Source: Flavobacteriales bacterium TMED123
GTDB taxonomy: Bacteria; Bacteroidota; Bacteroidia; Flavobacteriales; BACL11
DNA length: 64,000 nucleotides
Assembly (NCBI GenBank): GCA_002170165.1
Contig: NHFY01000062.1
Location: forward strand, 158,722-222,721
Direction of reading: 5' to 3'
Under the pieces are notes generated by a model that saw only the letters and a list, made by a program, of their open reading frames with translations, had not been told where the DNA came from and ran no database searches. Positions 16,581-25,509 of this stretch are shown here, piece by piece. Position 1 is the stretch's first letter. Each line of letters starts with the position of its first letter. Position numbers and translations under genes: made by a program.

Positions 16581-18305
16581 TTATTTTAATTCCGACAATT
16601 CCTTTTTAATGAAATCAGCTAATTCTTTCACATAAGTAGCTGAGAAATCAAATTGAATGCCAGCAGCATCATAAATCTCCCCAATGGTTTTAGTATATCC
16701 TAATTTTAAGGCTGCTACATAATTGTCTAGCGCTTTTTCTCCTAATTGTTTGTAAGATCGCCACATAGCAATAGCTCCTAATTGTGCCATACCATATTCT
16801 ATATAATAGAATGGAACTTCATACAAATGTAATTGCCTTTGCCAAAGATTAGTATGTACATCTTCATTTCCTTTCCAGTCGATTAACTGGTTGCCCAGTT
16901 TAGAAGAAATGTCCAGCCATTTTTCTTTTCTTTCTTTTGCCGTATGCTTTGTAGTGTAAATCCAATGTTGGAACTTATCAATTGAAGCAACCCAAGGAAG
17001 TGTTTCTAGTGCTTTTTCTAATTGTTCCAATTTTGCTCTTTTCAATTCGCTTTCATTAGTATAAAAAATATCCCAATGATTCATAGATAAAAGCTCCATT
17101 GACATAGATGCCAATTCTGCCACTTCAGAAGGAGTAGATTTGAACTCAGTTAAAGCCAAATCCCTGCTTAAGAAGGAATGAATAGCATGGCCGCCCTCAT
17201 GAACCATTGTTACTAAATCTCTTTGAGAGCCAACAGCATTCATATAAATAAAAGGAACTCCAATTTCGTAAAGTGGATACATAAATCCTCCTGGCGCTTT
17301 TCCATCTTTTGACTCTAAATCCAGATGCTTCATGGCTTGCATAGTTGCCAAACATTCTCCAAAGTAAGGCCTTAATCTGGCAAAACATTGAATAGATTTA
17401 TCAGTTAGCATTTTTCCGCCTTCAAATGGTTTTAACGGATCTAAACCATCTACATCAACAGTTGTATCCCATGGTTTGTAAAAGGCGTACCCCAACTTTT
17501 CTTTTCTCTTTCTTTCAAATGAGGTGATAATGGGAACAATTTCCTGTTCTATTGCATCATGGAAGTTGAAGCAATCTTCAACTGTATAATCAAACCTTCC
17601 CATTGCAGAAAACATATAATCTCTATAATTGTCAAAGCCTGCATTTTTAGCAATTTGCTGTCTAAGTTTAATTAATTCATCAAATAAATCGTCCAATGCT
17701 TTTTCATCTTCTAATCTTCTTGCACTTATTTTATTAAAAACACCTTCTCTTTTTTTTCTATCCGTATCTTTCAAAAGCTGTGCAGCTTGTTGCATGGTAA
17801 GTTTTTTACCATCAACTTCAATACTCATTTTTGCCGAGATTGCGCCATATTCTTGTTGTTTGGCTTCCATCTCAGTGAAAAGCGGAATATTCTCTTTCCT
17901 GAAAATCTCAATTTGCTTTTTAACACTTCTTAGGTAAATGCGGTATTTTTCTTGGTCCAACTCTTTTAAGTAAAGACTCTCAATCAATTTTAGATTTAAC
18001 TTATGTGTATAAGGAGCAGTTTTTGGCGAGATTTCTTTTATCCAAAAATGAAATTTTTCGGCTAATGCTTTGTCAGTTGTATCAATGTTCATCTTGATAT
18101 AGCGCCAAGCCAAATCTTCTTCTAATACCGCGCCTAATTCAGATCTGTCTAACATCCATCTCTCTAATTCCTCCACTGAACTTATTTCTCTTTCAACTAA
18201 ATCATCAAAAAGAGGCTTGATTTTTTCCCAAGAATCAACTGCTAAATTTTCTGAAACAAATTTTCTTTTGGGTCTTTTAGGTATTGAAATTGTTTTGCTT
18301 TCCAT
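16581..18305 (-). CDS. M3 family oligoendopeptidase
   Basis: Encodes 574 residues of the thimet/oligopeptidase F family of cytosolic zinc metallopeptidases. The zinc motif HExxH is H369-E370-G-G-H373 in TMVHEGGHAIHSFLS, with the third ligand region FKSTPSEVAELASMSMELL about 25 residues later. There is no signal peptide. It likely degrades short peptides, including cleaved signal peptides. It is 5 bp downstream of the DUF5606 gene and 5 bp upstream of the channel gene, so the three are probably cotranscribed. Confidence 0.95.
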   Translation of the reverse strand: MESKTISIPKRPKRKFVSENLAVDSWEKIKPLFDDLVEREISSVEELERWMLDRSELGAVLEEDLAWRYIKMNIDTTDKALAEKFHFWIKEISPKTAPYTHKLNLKLIESLYLKELDQEKYRIYLRSVKKQIEIFRKENIPLFTEMEAKQQEYGAISAKMSIEVDGKKLTMQQAAQLLKDTDRKKREGVFNKISARRLEDEKALDDLFDELIKLRQQIAKNAGFDNYRDYMFSAMGRFDYTVEDCFNFHDAIEQEIVPIITSFERKRKEKLGYAFYKPWDTTVDVDGLDPLKPFEGGKMLTDKSIQCFARLRPYFGECLATMQAMKHLDLESKDGKAPGGFMYPLYEIGVPFIYMNAVGSQRDLVTMVHEGGHAIHSFLSRDLALTEFKSTPSEVAELASMSMELLSMNHWDIFYTNESELKRAKLEQLEKALETLPWVASIDKFQHWIYTTKHTAKERKEKWLDISSKLGNQLIDWKGNEDVHTNLWQRQLHLYEVPFYYIEYGMAQLGAIAMWRSYKQLGEKALDNYVAALKLGYTKTIGEIYDAAGIQFDFSATYVKELADFIKKELSELK

Positions 18306-18310
18306 TCTAT

Positions 18311-18742
18311 TTATTTTTCGGCAGCAGCCTTTTTGTTTTCCGATTTTTTCTCAGCTTTTGGTAATACAATCAAGCCTGCAGTTTGCATGCTATTGTACCA
18401 TTGGATTACTTTTTTAATATCTGAAATGTATACACGATCCTCATCAAATTCAGGTAATATTTCTGTGAAATAAGCTATTAATTCTTCTTTACTTGATTTG
18501 TGAGAGATAGATTGTTTTGCATTCTCTTTTTTTGAAATAGTGTCAAAAATCTTTGATAAAGGTTTAGTGTCTTCATAAGTGTAAATACCAATATCTTCCA
18601 ATGTATTTGCATGATGTCTAGCAGTTATTGGTATCCTTTTTTTATCTGCTAAACTTTCTACAATCACAGTATTCTTTCCTTGAGATATTACCTTGAAAAG
18701 CCCTGCTTTTCCTGTAATTGCAATAATTCCTTCTAAGTTCAT
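18311..18742 (-). CDS. DUF5606 domain protein
   Basis: Encodes 143 residues. The N-terminal region (LEGIIAITGKAGLFKVISQG, then VESLADKKRIPITARHHANT) matches the conserved Bacteroidetes DUF5606 family, whose N-terminal part resembles a small SH3-like beta barrel. A second alpha-helical part (SKEELIAYFTEILPEFDEDR, then VYISDIKKVIQWYNSM) follows. The C terminus is Lys/Glu rich. Function is unknown. It is the first gene of the DUF5606-M3-channel unit and has a TAAATTTG promoter element 18 bp upstream. Confidence 0.85.
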   Translation of the reverse strand: MNLEGIIAITGKAGLFKVISQGKNTVIVESLADKKRIPITARHHANTLEDIGIYTYEDTKPLSKIFDTISKKENAKQSISHKSSKEELIAYFTEILPEFDEDRVYISDIKKVIQWYNSMQTAGLIVLPKAEKKSENKKAAAEK

Positions 18743-18760
18743 TTTGGTTTTATTAATTTA

Positions 18761-18768
18761 CAAATTTA
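18761..18768 (-). promoter_or_regulatory. Promoter -7 element (TAAATTTG) for the DUF5606 operon
   Basis: On the minus strand the sequence reads TAAATTTG, an exact match to TAnnTTTG, ending 18 bp before the start codon at 18742. I see no TTG at the usual -33 spacing, so support is from the -7 element and position only. Confidence 0.45.
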
Positions 18769-18838
18769 CATTTTTTAAGCTTATTGGGGTAAAAAGCGGT
18801 TTAGGAATAAAAATTGTATTATTGGCAGTTATAATATA

Positions 18839-20092
18839 ATGATTTTTTCAAAAATTAAAAATAGAAGGGCGGTTATTGCTTGGTCTTTATACGATTTTGC
18901 AAACCAGCCATTCTCTACTATAATCGTTACTTTTATTTATAGTGCATTCTTTGCACAAGTAATCGCTCCAGACCCTCAAACTGGCACAACAATGTGGGCA
19001 AATGCAGTTGCCATTACCGCAATTATTGTTGCTATTTTATCTCCAATATTAGGAGCAATTGCTGATAATGGAGGATATAGAAAATTTTTCTTGATTATTT
19101 TTACTTGGATTTGTGCTACATTTTCAATCTTGCTGTATTTCCCCTCTGCTGGTGATATTTATTTCGCACTTACACTTTTTGTAATTGCTAATATTGCATT
19201 TGAAATGGGAACAGTTTTTTGCAATTCCTACTTAAAAGATTTGTCTGAAAAAGCACATGTTGGAAAAATATCAGGTTTCGCTTGGGGATTGGGTTTTGTA
19301 GGGGGGTTATTCGCACTTTTTCTATGCCTTTATTTATTTCCTAATTTGTCTGCAATTGAAATTAGAAAGATAAATGTATTGGTCGGCATTTGGTTTATAA
19401 TTTTTAGCATTCCTACTTTTTTGTTTTTGAAAGACAGGCAAAAGGAAAAACTTACAAAAGCGCATTTTTCCAATTCCATCACCGCCATCAAAACCACTTT
19501 TAATACCATCACTTACTATAAACAAATCTCACAATTCTTAATCGCGCGTTTATTTTATAATGATGGTCTGATAACCATCTTTGCTTTGGGAGGAATTTAT
19601 GCAGTTGGTACAATTAATTTTTCTTTTGATGAGGTAATGCTTTTAGGAATTGTGTTGAATATTGCGGCAGCTATTGGCTCTTTTATATTTGGCCATATTG
19701 AGGACAAGGTAGGCGTAAAAAAAGTAATAAATATCACTTTATTTGTTTTGATTGTTGCAACCCTATTGGCCTATTATGCGCCAGAAAGCAATTCTCCAAA
19801 AACATTCTTTTGGATAGCAGGAGTTTTGATTGGCTTTATGGTTGGGCCTAATCAATCTTGTAGTCGTTCGCTTATGACCCAACTTACTCCTAAGAAAAAG
19901 CAAAATGAGTTTTTTGGCTTCTTTGCGCTTACAGGAAAGGCTACTTCTTTTCTAGGTCCATTGCTTTTTGGTATTATTACTTCTTTTTATAGTCAGCAAA
20001 TGGCACTTTGGGTAGTTATTGTTTTCTTTATTATTGGGTTGTTGCTTTTTAATCGAATAAATTTTGATAAAAATAATACTTTTGTAAAGTGA
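18839..20092 (+). CDS. MFS transporter of the UMF1/Atg22-like family
   Basis: Encodes 417 residues with about twelve hydrophobic segments. The N-terminal signature RRAVIAWSLYDFANQPFSTI is characteristic of UMF1 (Atg22-type) permeases, and PILGAIADNGGYRKFFL is the MFS loop 2-3 motif. Substrates of bacterial members are not established; amino acid or small metabolite efflux is a family-level guess. The stop overlaps the GTG start of the following cytochrome gene by 4 bp (GTGA), so it heads a six-gene operon. Confidence 0.9.
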   Translation: MIFSKIKNRRAVIAWSLYDFANQPFSTIIVTFIYSAFFAQVIAPDPQTGTTMWANAVAITAIIVAILSPILGAIADNGGYRKFFLIIFTWICATFSILLYFPSAGDIYFALTLFVIANIAFEMGTVFCNSYLKDLSEKAHVGKISGFAWGLGFVGGLFALFLCLYLFPNLSAIEIRKINVLVGIWFIIFSIPTFLFLKDRQKEKLTKAHFSNSITAIKTTFNTITYYKQISQFLIARLFYNDGLITIFALGGIYAVGTINFSFDEVMLLGIVLNIAAAIGSFIFGHIEDKVGVKKVINITLFVLIVATLLAYYAPESNSPKTFFWIAGVLIGFMVGPNQSCSRSLMTQLTPKKKQNEFFGFFALTGKATSFLGPLLFGIITSFYSQQMALWVVIVFFIIGLLLFNRINFDKNNTFVK

Positions 20093-20433
20093 GATTTTAT
20101 ATAATTACTATTTTATTTTTTTTACTTATAAATGCTTGTGCATACGATGAGCTACCACTTTGTGAAATTAATAATCCTTCTTTTACTGAATGTATTAAAC
20201 CTATTTTTACAGATAATTGTGTGTCATGTCATAATCAGCAACAGCCAGGAGGTAATTTGATTTTAGAAACTTATTACGATATTAGTCAAGCAGTAAAAAA
20301 TGGAGACGTAATAGATAGAATATTAAGAGAACATTCAGACCCTCTAGTAATGCCATTAGGTTCTCCAAAATTATCAGAAAGTGAAATTCAATTAATTATA
20401 AATTGGAATGAAAATGAAACGCCTAATAATTAG
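20089..20433 (+). CDS. Mono-haem c-type cytochrome lipoprotein
   Basis: Encodes 114 residues. An N-terminal lipoprotein signal with lipobox INAC (lipidated Cys17) is followed by a haem c motif CVSCH at 44-48 in KPIFTDNCVSCHNQQQPGGN, and Met88 in DPLVMPLG is the likely second axial ligand. Size and pattern fit the small periplasmic cytochromes that accompany YceI and DUF5777 proteins in Bacteroidetes. The start is GTG inside the GTGA overlap with the transporter gene. It overlaps the next gene by 26 bp. Electron partner unknown. Confidence 0.85.
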   Translation: MRFYIITILFFLLINACAYDELPLCEINNPSFTECIKPIFTDNCVSCHNQQQPGGNLILETYYDISQAVKNGDVIDRILREHSDPLVMPLGSPKLSESEIQLIINWNENETPNN

Positions 20434-20938
20434 CACTTTTCTCATATTTTTCTGCTTAACAGTAGATGCGCAAAAATATATAGGCAAAGATGGGGTTATT
20501 AGTTTCTTTTCAGAAGCTCCATTAGAGAATATATCTGCAATAAATCATAAAGTAGCAGCTGTTTATGACGCTAAAACAAAAGAGATTGTTTTTCACTTGT
20601 ATATTGAAGATTTTGAATTTCCAATCGCATTGATGCAAGAGCATTTTAACGAAAATTATTTAGAATCTGATATTTTTCCAAAATCTACATTTGTTGGAAA
20701 GATTATTGAACTAAAAGAAAATATTGCATATGTAGAAGGCGACCTTAATATTCATGGACAAACAAATAAGATATTTGCTAATGGAAAATTTGTATTGGAA
20801 GATAAAATTGTAAATATTTCTGATGTTAATTTTTTATTAAAGTTAAAAGATTATAAAATAAAGATTCCTAAGATTGTTTTGTATAAGATTGCTGAAGTAA
20901 TTGAAGTTAAAGTTGATATTAAAATGAAATTACAATGA
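20408..20938 (+). CDS. YceI family periplasmic protein
   Basis: Encodes about 176 residues with a signal peptide (KRLIISTFLIFFCLTVDAQ). The mature part is a YceI-type lipocalin-like barrel: DGVISFFSEAPLENISAINH, VVHLYIEDFEFPIALMQEHF-like segment (observed FHLYIEDFEFPIALMQEHFN), then YLESDIFPKSTFVGKI and GDLNIHGQTNKIFANGKF. YceI proteins bind isoprenoid or similar lipophilic molecules. The start may be 20408 or the second ATG at 20414; both lie within the upstream cytochrome gene. The stop overlaps the DUF5777 start (ATGA). Confidence 0.88.
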   Translation: MKMKRLIISTFLIFFCLTVDAQKYIGKDGVISFFSEAPLENISAINHKVAAVYDAKTKEIVFHLYIEDFEFPIALMQEHFNENYLESDIFPKSTFVGKIIELKENIAYVEGDLNIHGQTNKIFANGKFVLEDKIVNISDVNFLLKLKDYKIKIPKIVLYKIAEVIEVKVDIKMKLQ

Positions 20939-21795
20939 GATACACCGTTATTTTATCATTTATTTTAATAGCAGTTCATGTTACAGCACAAGAAGATTTG
21001 TTATCTTTAATTGATGTCAAAGAGTCAAATTATATTTCATATACTTTTAAAGGAAATAAAATTGTTAATGGAGAGTCTGTTGAAGCTCCATCGGCTGGTG
21101 TATTGCAATTTCAAATCCAGCATAGATTTGGGACTTTAAATTCAGGATTTTATAATTTATATGGATTAGATAATGCACAAATTAGATTAGGTTTGGATTA
21201 TGGGTTAAAGGATTGGCTATGTATAGGGATTGGAAGAAGCTCAGCATTAAAAACAATAGATGTCTCTTCTAAACTCAAAATTATGAGACAAAAAAATGGT
21301 ATGAACGCATTTCCATTTACTATAGCGTATTACACTTCAGTTTTTCAAAAGCAATTCACAAAAATTGAGAAGAAGCAAGCAAATTATAAGTTTAGTGATC
21401 AATTAAGCTATGTAAATCAGTTACTTATTGCTCATAAGATAAATCGTAAACTATCATTACAAATTTCACCTACAATTGTTCACTACAATTTAGTGGGCTA
21501 TGATGAGAGCAATGATCGATTATCTATTGGTTTTAGCTCGAGATATAAAATTTCTAATAGAGTTTCGATTAATACAGAATACTTTTTACAGGCTGTTGAG
21601 AGAACCAATAATGATGTGCTTTCATTTGGCTTTGATATAGAGACAGGGGGTCATATTTTTCAATTACATTTAAGTAACTCTCCTGCTATGATAGCTCCTG
21701 CTTTTATACATGAAACAAAAGGAATATGGGCAAAGGGAGATATTTATTTTGGGTTTAATATTTCTAGAGTTTTCTCCATAAACGAAAATCGATAA
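20935..21795 (+). CDS. DUF5777 family outer-membrane beta-barrel protein
   Basis: Encodes 286 residues with a signal peptide ending VTAQ. The mature protein has alternating beta strands and the conserved pattern QIQHRFGTLNSGFYNLYGLD, then NAQIRLGLDYGLKDWLCIGI, which marks DUF5777. Predicted to be a small outer-membrane barrel. It consistently follows a cytochrome and a YceI protein, so it may be the membrane partner of a periplasmic redox or lipid-handling module; function is otherwise unknown. The start overlaps the YceI stop by 4 bp. Confidence 0.82.
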   Translation: MRYTVILSFILIAVHVTAQEDLLSLIDVKESNYISYTFKGNKIVNGESVEAPSAGVLQFQIQHRFGTLNSGFYNLYGLDNAQIRLGLDYGLKDWLCIGIGRSSALKTIDVSSKLKIMRQKNGMNAFPFTIAYYTSVFQKQFTKIEKKQANYKFSDQLSYVNQLLIAHKINRKLSLQISPTIVHYNLVGYDESNDRLSIGFSSRYKISNRVSINTEYFLQAVERTNNDVLSFGFDIETGGHIFQLHLSNSPAMIAPAFIHETKGIWAKGDIYFGFNISRVFSINENR

Positions 21796-21802
21796 AGGTA
21801 AA

Positions 21803-23017
21803 ATGCAAAAAGCTGCTTTTGACATAGCAATTGTTGGTGGGGGTATAGTTGGATTAGCTACTGCTTACCAAATACAGCAGGAATTTCCGAAATTAAATCT
21901 CATTATTTTAGAAAAAGAAAACGAACTTGCTTTTCATCAAACAGGAAGAAATTCAGGAGTTATTCATTCTGGGCTTTATTATAAACCGGGTACCCTAAGA
22001 GCTAAAAATTGTGTAAGTGGGCGAAAACAACTCATTGAATTTGCTAAAGCTAATAACATTGAGTATGATATTTGTGGAAAAATTGTTTTAGCTATAAATA
22101 AGCAGGAGGAAGAAAGATTAAAGTTTCTAAAAATAAATGGAGAGAAAAATGGTTTAATTGGTTTGAAATTGCTTTCCTCCTATGAAATCAAGGAGATTGA
22201 ACCTTATGTAGAGGGGGTTGCGGCTCTTTGGGTTCCCGAATCAGGGATAATTAATTACAAGGCCGTTTGCAATAAACTTTCCAAACGCATAGTTGAAAGA
22301 AATCCGAATAGTAAAATAGCACTTAACACAAAACTGTTGGATATTGATAATGAAACCTTGTTTTCAACAAAAGGCACCTTTAATGCAAAACATAGTATCT
22401 TTTGTGGCGGATTATTCTCCGATAGATTAGCTAAAAAAGACAAACTTAACTTAGACATGGAGATTGTAGGTTTTAGAGGAGATTATTATCATTTGTCAGA
22501 AATTGCAAAAAGCAAAGTAAACAACCTGATTTATCCTGTTCCTAATCCTGAATTTCCTTTTTTAGGAGTCCATCTTACAAGAATGATTGATGGCTCTATT
22601 GAATGTGGTCCTAATGCGGTATTTACATTTAAAAGGGAGGGTTATCAAAAAACAGATTTTTCTTGGAGAGACACATTAGAAGCGCTTAGTTTTTCTGGCA
22701 CTTGGAGGTTGTTCATAAATCATTGGAAATTTGGTTTAAATGAATATCGTAGAGCTTTTTCAAAAGTTTTATTTTTGAAAGAGCTAAAAAAAATGATTCC
22801 AACTTTGGAAATGAAAGATATAATTGAAAGTAGAAGTGGAGTGAGAGCAATGGCATTAGGAAAAGATGGAAAGATTATTGATGATTTCAAGATTGTTAAA
22901 AGTAAAAATAATCTACATGTTTTGAATGCACCTTCACCAGCTGCAACAGCATGTCTTGCTATTGGCGATCAGATTTTACAGCATGTAAAAAAGCACTTTA
23001 ACCTAGAAATCAAATGA
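21803..23017 (+). CDS. lhgO: L-2-hydroxyglutarate oxidase
   Basis: Encodes 404 residues of the FAD-dependent DAO-type oxidoreductases. The dinucleotide-binding motif is IAIVGGGIVGLATAYQI at the N terminus. FHQTGRNSGVIHSGLYYKPG is the LhgO/YgaF signature, and the C-terminal SGVRAMALGKDGKIIDDF and NAPSPAATACLAIGD fit the family. It oxidises L-2-hydroxyglutarate to 2-oxoglutarate and passes electrons to the quinone pool (metabolite repair). It follows the DUF5777 gene by 7 bp and overlaps the next gene by 4 bp. Confidence 0.92.
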   Translation: MQKAAFDIAIVGGGIVGLATAYQIQQEFPKLNLIILEKENELAFHQTGRNSGVIHSGLYYKPGTLRAKNCVSGRKQLIEFAKANNIEYDICGKIVLAINKQEEERLKFLKINGEKNGLIGLKLLSSYEIKEIEPYVEGVAALWVPESGIINYKAVCNKLSKRIVERNPNSKIALNTKLLDIDNETLFSTKGTFNAKHSIFCGGLFSDRLAKKDKLNLDMEIVGFRGDYYHLSEIAKSKVNNLIYPVPNPEFPFLGVHLTRMIDGSIECGPNAVFTFKREGYQKTDFSWRDTLEALSFSGTWRLFINHWKFGLNEYRRAFSKVLFLKELKKMIPTLEMKDIIESRSGVRAMALGKDGKIIDDFKIVKSKNNLHVLNAPSPAATACLAIGDQILQHVKKHFNLEIK

Positions 23018-23568
23018 TAAAATTCTTAGGGTTATTGTCAAAAAAGAAAAAGATCTCTATCGAAAAAACGGCTAAACTGCTTGTTACAACTCTTGATGAG
23101 GTAATTGTAAATGGCTTTGTAGAGATTCAAGATTTTATAAATGACAATAATAATTTAGAACGTAATCCCAACCTAACAGATAATGATATTAGGTGGTTTC
23201 GCTTAATTGTTTTTGTTGGTAATTTAAAAATCCTTCCTGATTTTTTTGATGAAGATCAAGCAGAAAAGTTACATAACCAACTGTTAGATTTTATGGCTGA
23301 AAGAATTACTGGAGAAAATGAAATCGCACTTGAACAATTGTCAGATTATTGCACTTATTTAGATGAATTGTTGCGAAAATCGGACAATTGCATAGCAGCA
23401 ATGGCGACAGCTTTATTTGATAAATATAATATTAATGATTTTCAGGTTAATTTGTTTAAAAGAAAGAATGAGCCTAATCCTGTTTTTTTTCAGGAGCTTA
23501 AAAACTTAATAACACACTTTATTTGGAATTGGGAAGACTTTCTTTCCAAACACAAAGTGGTAGCCTAA
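23014..23568 (+). CDS. Conserved-looking protein of unknown function
   Basis: Encodes 184 residues that I do not recognise. It is soluble and mostly alpha-helical, rich in Asn/Asp/Glu, with no signal peptide and no catalytic motif that I can identify. The N terminus is basic (GLLSKKKKISIEKTAKLL). Its ATG lies in the ATGA overlap with lhgO, so it is translated as the last gene of the six-gene operon. The stop overlaps the convergent purB stop by 4 bp. Codon use and amino acid composition look like a real gene. Confidence 0.75.
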   Translation: MIKFLGLLSKKKKISIEKTAKLLVTTLDEVIVNGFVEIQDFINDNNNLERNPNLTDNDIRWFRLIVFVGNLKILPDFFDEDQAEKLHNQLLDFMAERITGENEIALEQLSDYCTYLDELLRKSDNCIAAMATALFDKYNINDFQVNLFKRKNEPNPVFFQELKNLITHFIWNWEDFLSKHKVVA

Positions 23569-24908
23569 ATTCCAGTATAGTTAAAAGGTGTAATTGATAA
23601 CAGCTCTTGTTTTACTTCTTCTGAAACGTCTAAGCCATTTATAAAATTAGCAATGCTTTCAGCATTTATTCTACTATTGGTTCTAGTTAAATCTTTTAAT
23701 GTTTCGTAAGGGTTTGAGAAACCTTCTCTTCTTAAAAGAGTCTGAATTGCTTCTGCCACAACTGCCCAGTTTTCTTCCAAATCAGCATCTATTTTTTGTT
23801 GGTTTAACATGAGTTTGTCTAATCCTTTTTCTAGAGATGAGAATGCAATAATAGTGTGTGCGAATGGAACGCCAATATTTCTCAAGACAGTGCTATCAGT
23901 CAAATCTCTTTGTAAGCGAGAGATAGGTAGTTTTGGTGATAAGAAGCTAAAAACAGCATTTGCCATTGCTAAATTCCCTTCTGCATTTTCAAAATCAATA
24001 GGATTCACTTTGTGTGGCATTGCTGATGAACCTACTTCTCCCTTTTTGATTTTTTGTTTGAAATAATCCATGGAGACATAAGTCCAGATATCTTTTGCAA
24101 AATCAATCAAGATGGTATTGATTCTACTTAGATTATCCATTAGTGCCGCCAAATTATCGTAATGTTCAATTTGGGTTGTGGTTTGTTGTCTTTTTAAGCC
24201 TAATGCCGAATGCGTAAATTCATTTGCAAAACTTACCCAATCAATATTTGGAAATGCAATATGATGTGCATTAAAATTGCCAGTAGCACCACCAAATTTT
24301 GCAGTAAAAGGAATTTTTTCTAGTAATTTAAGTTGATTTTCTATGCGTTCTTGAAAAACTTTCACTTCTTTACCTAGTCTTGTTGGTGATGCGGCTTGTC
24401 CGTGAGTTCTGGCAAGCATAGCAACATCTTTCCACTTTTTTATTTTTTCTTCTAATTTCTCAATAAGCACTTTAAGATGAGGAAGGTAATTTTCTTCCAT
24501 AGCGTTCTTTACAGAAAGTGGTACAGCTGTATTATTAATATCTTGAGAGGTAAGACCAAAGTGGATAAACTCCTTAAACTCTTGCAATCCCAACTCGTCA
24601 AATTTTTCTTTAATGAAATATTCTACTGCTTTTACATCATGATTTGTAGTGGCTTCAATGTTTTTTATTCTTTCAGCATCTTTTGAAGAAAAAGTAGCAT
24701 ACAATTTTCTTAAGTCTGAGAATTTATCAGCTGGAAAATGACCCAATTGTAGAATTGAACTATTGCAAAGTGCAATAAAGTATTCTATTTCAACCAAAAG
24801 TCTATATTTAATAAGAGCTTCTTCAGAAAAATACTGCTTCAAACTTTCAGTTTTCCTGCTGTACCTTCCATCAATTGGTGATATTGCCGATAATGCAGTA
24901 AATGCCAT
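23565..24908 (-). CDS. purB: Adenylosuccinate lyase
   Basis: Encodes 447 residues of the fumarase/aspartase superfamily. It starts AFTALSAISPIDGRYSRKTE, and has the signature loop GSSAMPHKVNPIDFENAEGN and the HxxT-like ATTNHDVKAVEYF and FGLTSQDINNT segments that build the active site. It cleaves SAICAR and adenylosuccinate in purine synthesis. The sequence resembles the E. coli-type PurB (about 456 residues). A TAAATTTG element lies 22 bp upstream. The gene is monocistronic and convergent with the preceding operon. Confidence 0.97.
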   Translation of the reverse strand: MAFTALSAISPIDGRYSRKTESLKQYFSEEALIKYRLLVEIEYFIALCNSSILQLGHFPADKFSDLRKLYATFSSKDAERIKNIEATTNHDVKAVEYFIKEKFDELGLQEFKEFIHFGLTSQDINNTAVPLSVKNAMEENYLPHLKVLIEKLEEKIKKWKDVAMLARTHGQAASPTRLGKEVKVFQERIENQLKLLEKIPFTAKFGGATGNFNAHHIAFPNIDWVSFANEFTHSALGLKRQQTTTQIEHYDNLAALMDNLSRINTILIDFAKDIWTYVSMDYFKQKIKKGEVGSSAMPHKVNPIDFENAEGNLAMANAVFSFLSPKLPISRLQRDLTDSTVLRNIGVPFAHTIIAFSSLEKGLDKLMLNQQKIDADLEENWAVVAEAIQTLLRREGFSNPYETLKDLTRTNSRINAESIANFINGLDVSEEVKQELLSITPFNYTGI

Positions 24909-24930
24909 TTTTTCACTTTTTTTGTAGACG

Positions 24931-24938
24931 CAAATTTA
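24931..24938 (-). promoter_or_regulatory. Promoter -7 element (TAAATTTG) for purB
   Basis: Minus-strand TAAATTTG matches TAnnTTTG and ends 22 bp before the purB ATG. A TTG lies upstream, but only 13 bp away, closer than the usual 19-21 bp, so the -33 part is not convincing. No PurR-like site is recognisable. Confidence 0.45.
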
Positions 24939-25008
24939 CTAAATATTTGGACAAGAGATCTGATTTTTGAAATCATAAATGAATGCTATTTCGCTACCAT
25001 TCTTTTGC

Positions 25009-25016
25009 TATTTTTG
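25009..25016 (+). promoter_or_regulatory. Promoter -7 element (TATTTTTG) abutting the DUF456 gene
   Basis: TATTTTTG ends 4 bp before the ATG at 25021, giving the same geometry as at 10332-10339. A TTTCG sequence lies 15 bp upstream, only partly fitting a -33 element. If active, the transcript would begin at or near the start codon. Confidence 0.35.
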
Positions 25017-25020
25017 AAAA

Positions 25021-25509
25021 ATGGATTTCTTAATACTAATATTTGTCATATTACTTTTAATTATTGGGCTTGCTGGATGTATAATTCCAGCTTTGCCAGG
25101 ACCTCCAATTTCTTTTTTAGGCTTACTCCTTTTTCACTTTTTTACTTTACACCACATGAACACTAATACGTTATGGTTGTTAGCAGTAGTTGTAAGTGTT
25201 ATTACTTTTTTAGATTATTGGCTGCAAGTATATGGTGTTAAAAAGTTTGGAGGAGGGAAAAAAGCAATAAATGGAACGATTGTTGGGTTAATCTTGGGAC
25301 TTTTTATTTTCCCTCCTTTTGGAGTTATTATTGGTCCATTTATTGGTGCATTTATTGGCGCAAAAACTGAGGAAAAAGAAGATTCATCTCGAGCCATAAA
25401 AATTGCATTAGGTGCACTTGCAGGATTTTTGGGAGGTACTATTCTGAAATTTGCCGTAAGTATTTATATTACTATATTAGTTATCAATCAATTCTTTTTA
25501 ATATTCTGA
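25021..25509 (+). CDS. DUF456 family membrane protein
   Basis: Encodes 162 residues with four to five hydrophobic segments. The start FLILIFVILLLIIGLAGCII followed by PALPGPPISFLGLLLFHF, and later GTIVGLILGLFIFPPFG with Gly-rich turns, match the DUF456 family of small inner-membrane proteins. Function is unknown. The stop shares one base with the mqnA ATG (TGATG), so the two are translationally coupled. Confidence 0.85.
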   Translation: MDFLILIFVILLLIIGLAGCIIPALPGPPISFLGLLLFHFFTLHHMNTNTLWLLAVVVSVITFLDYWLQVYGVKKFGGGKKAINGTIVGLILGLFIFPPFGVIIGPFIGAFIGAKTEEKEDSSRAIKIALGALAGFLGGTILKFAVSIYITILVINQFFLIF

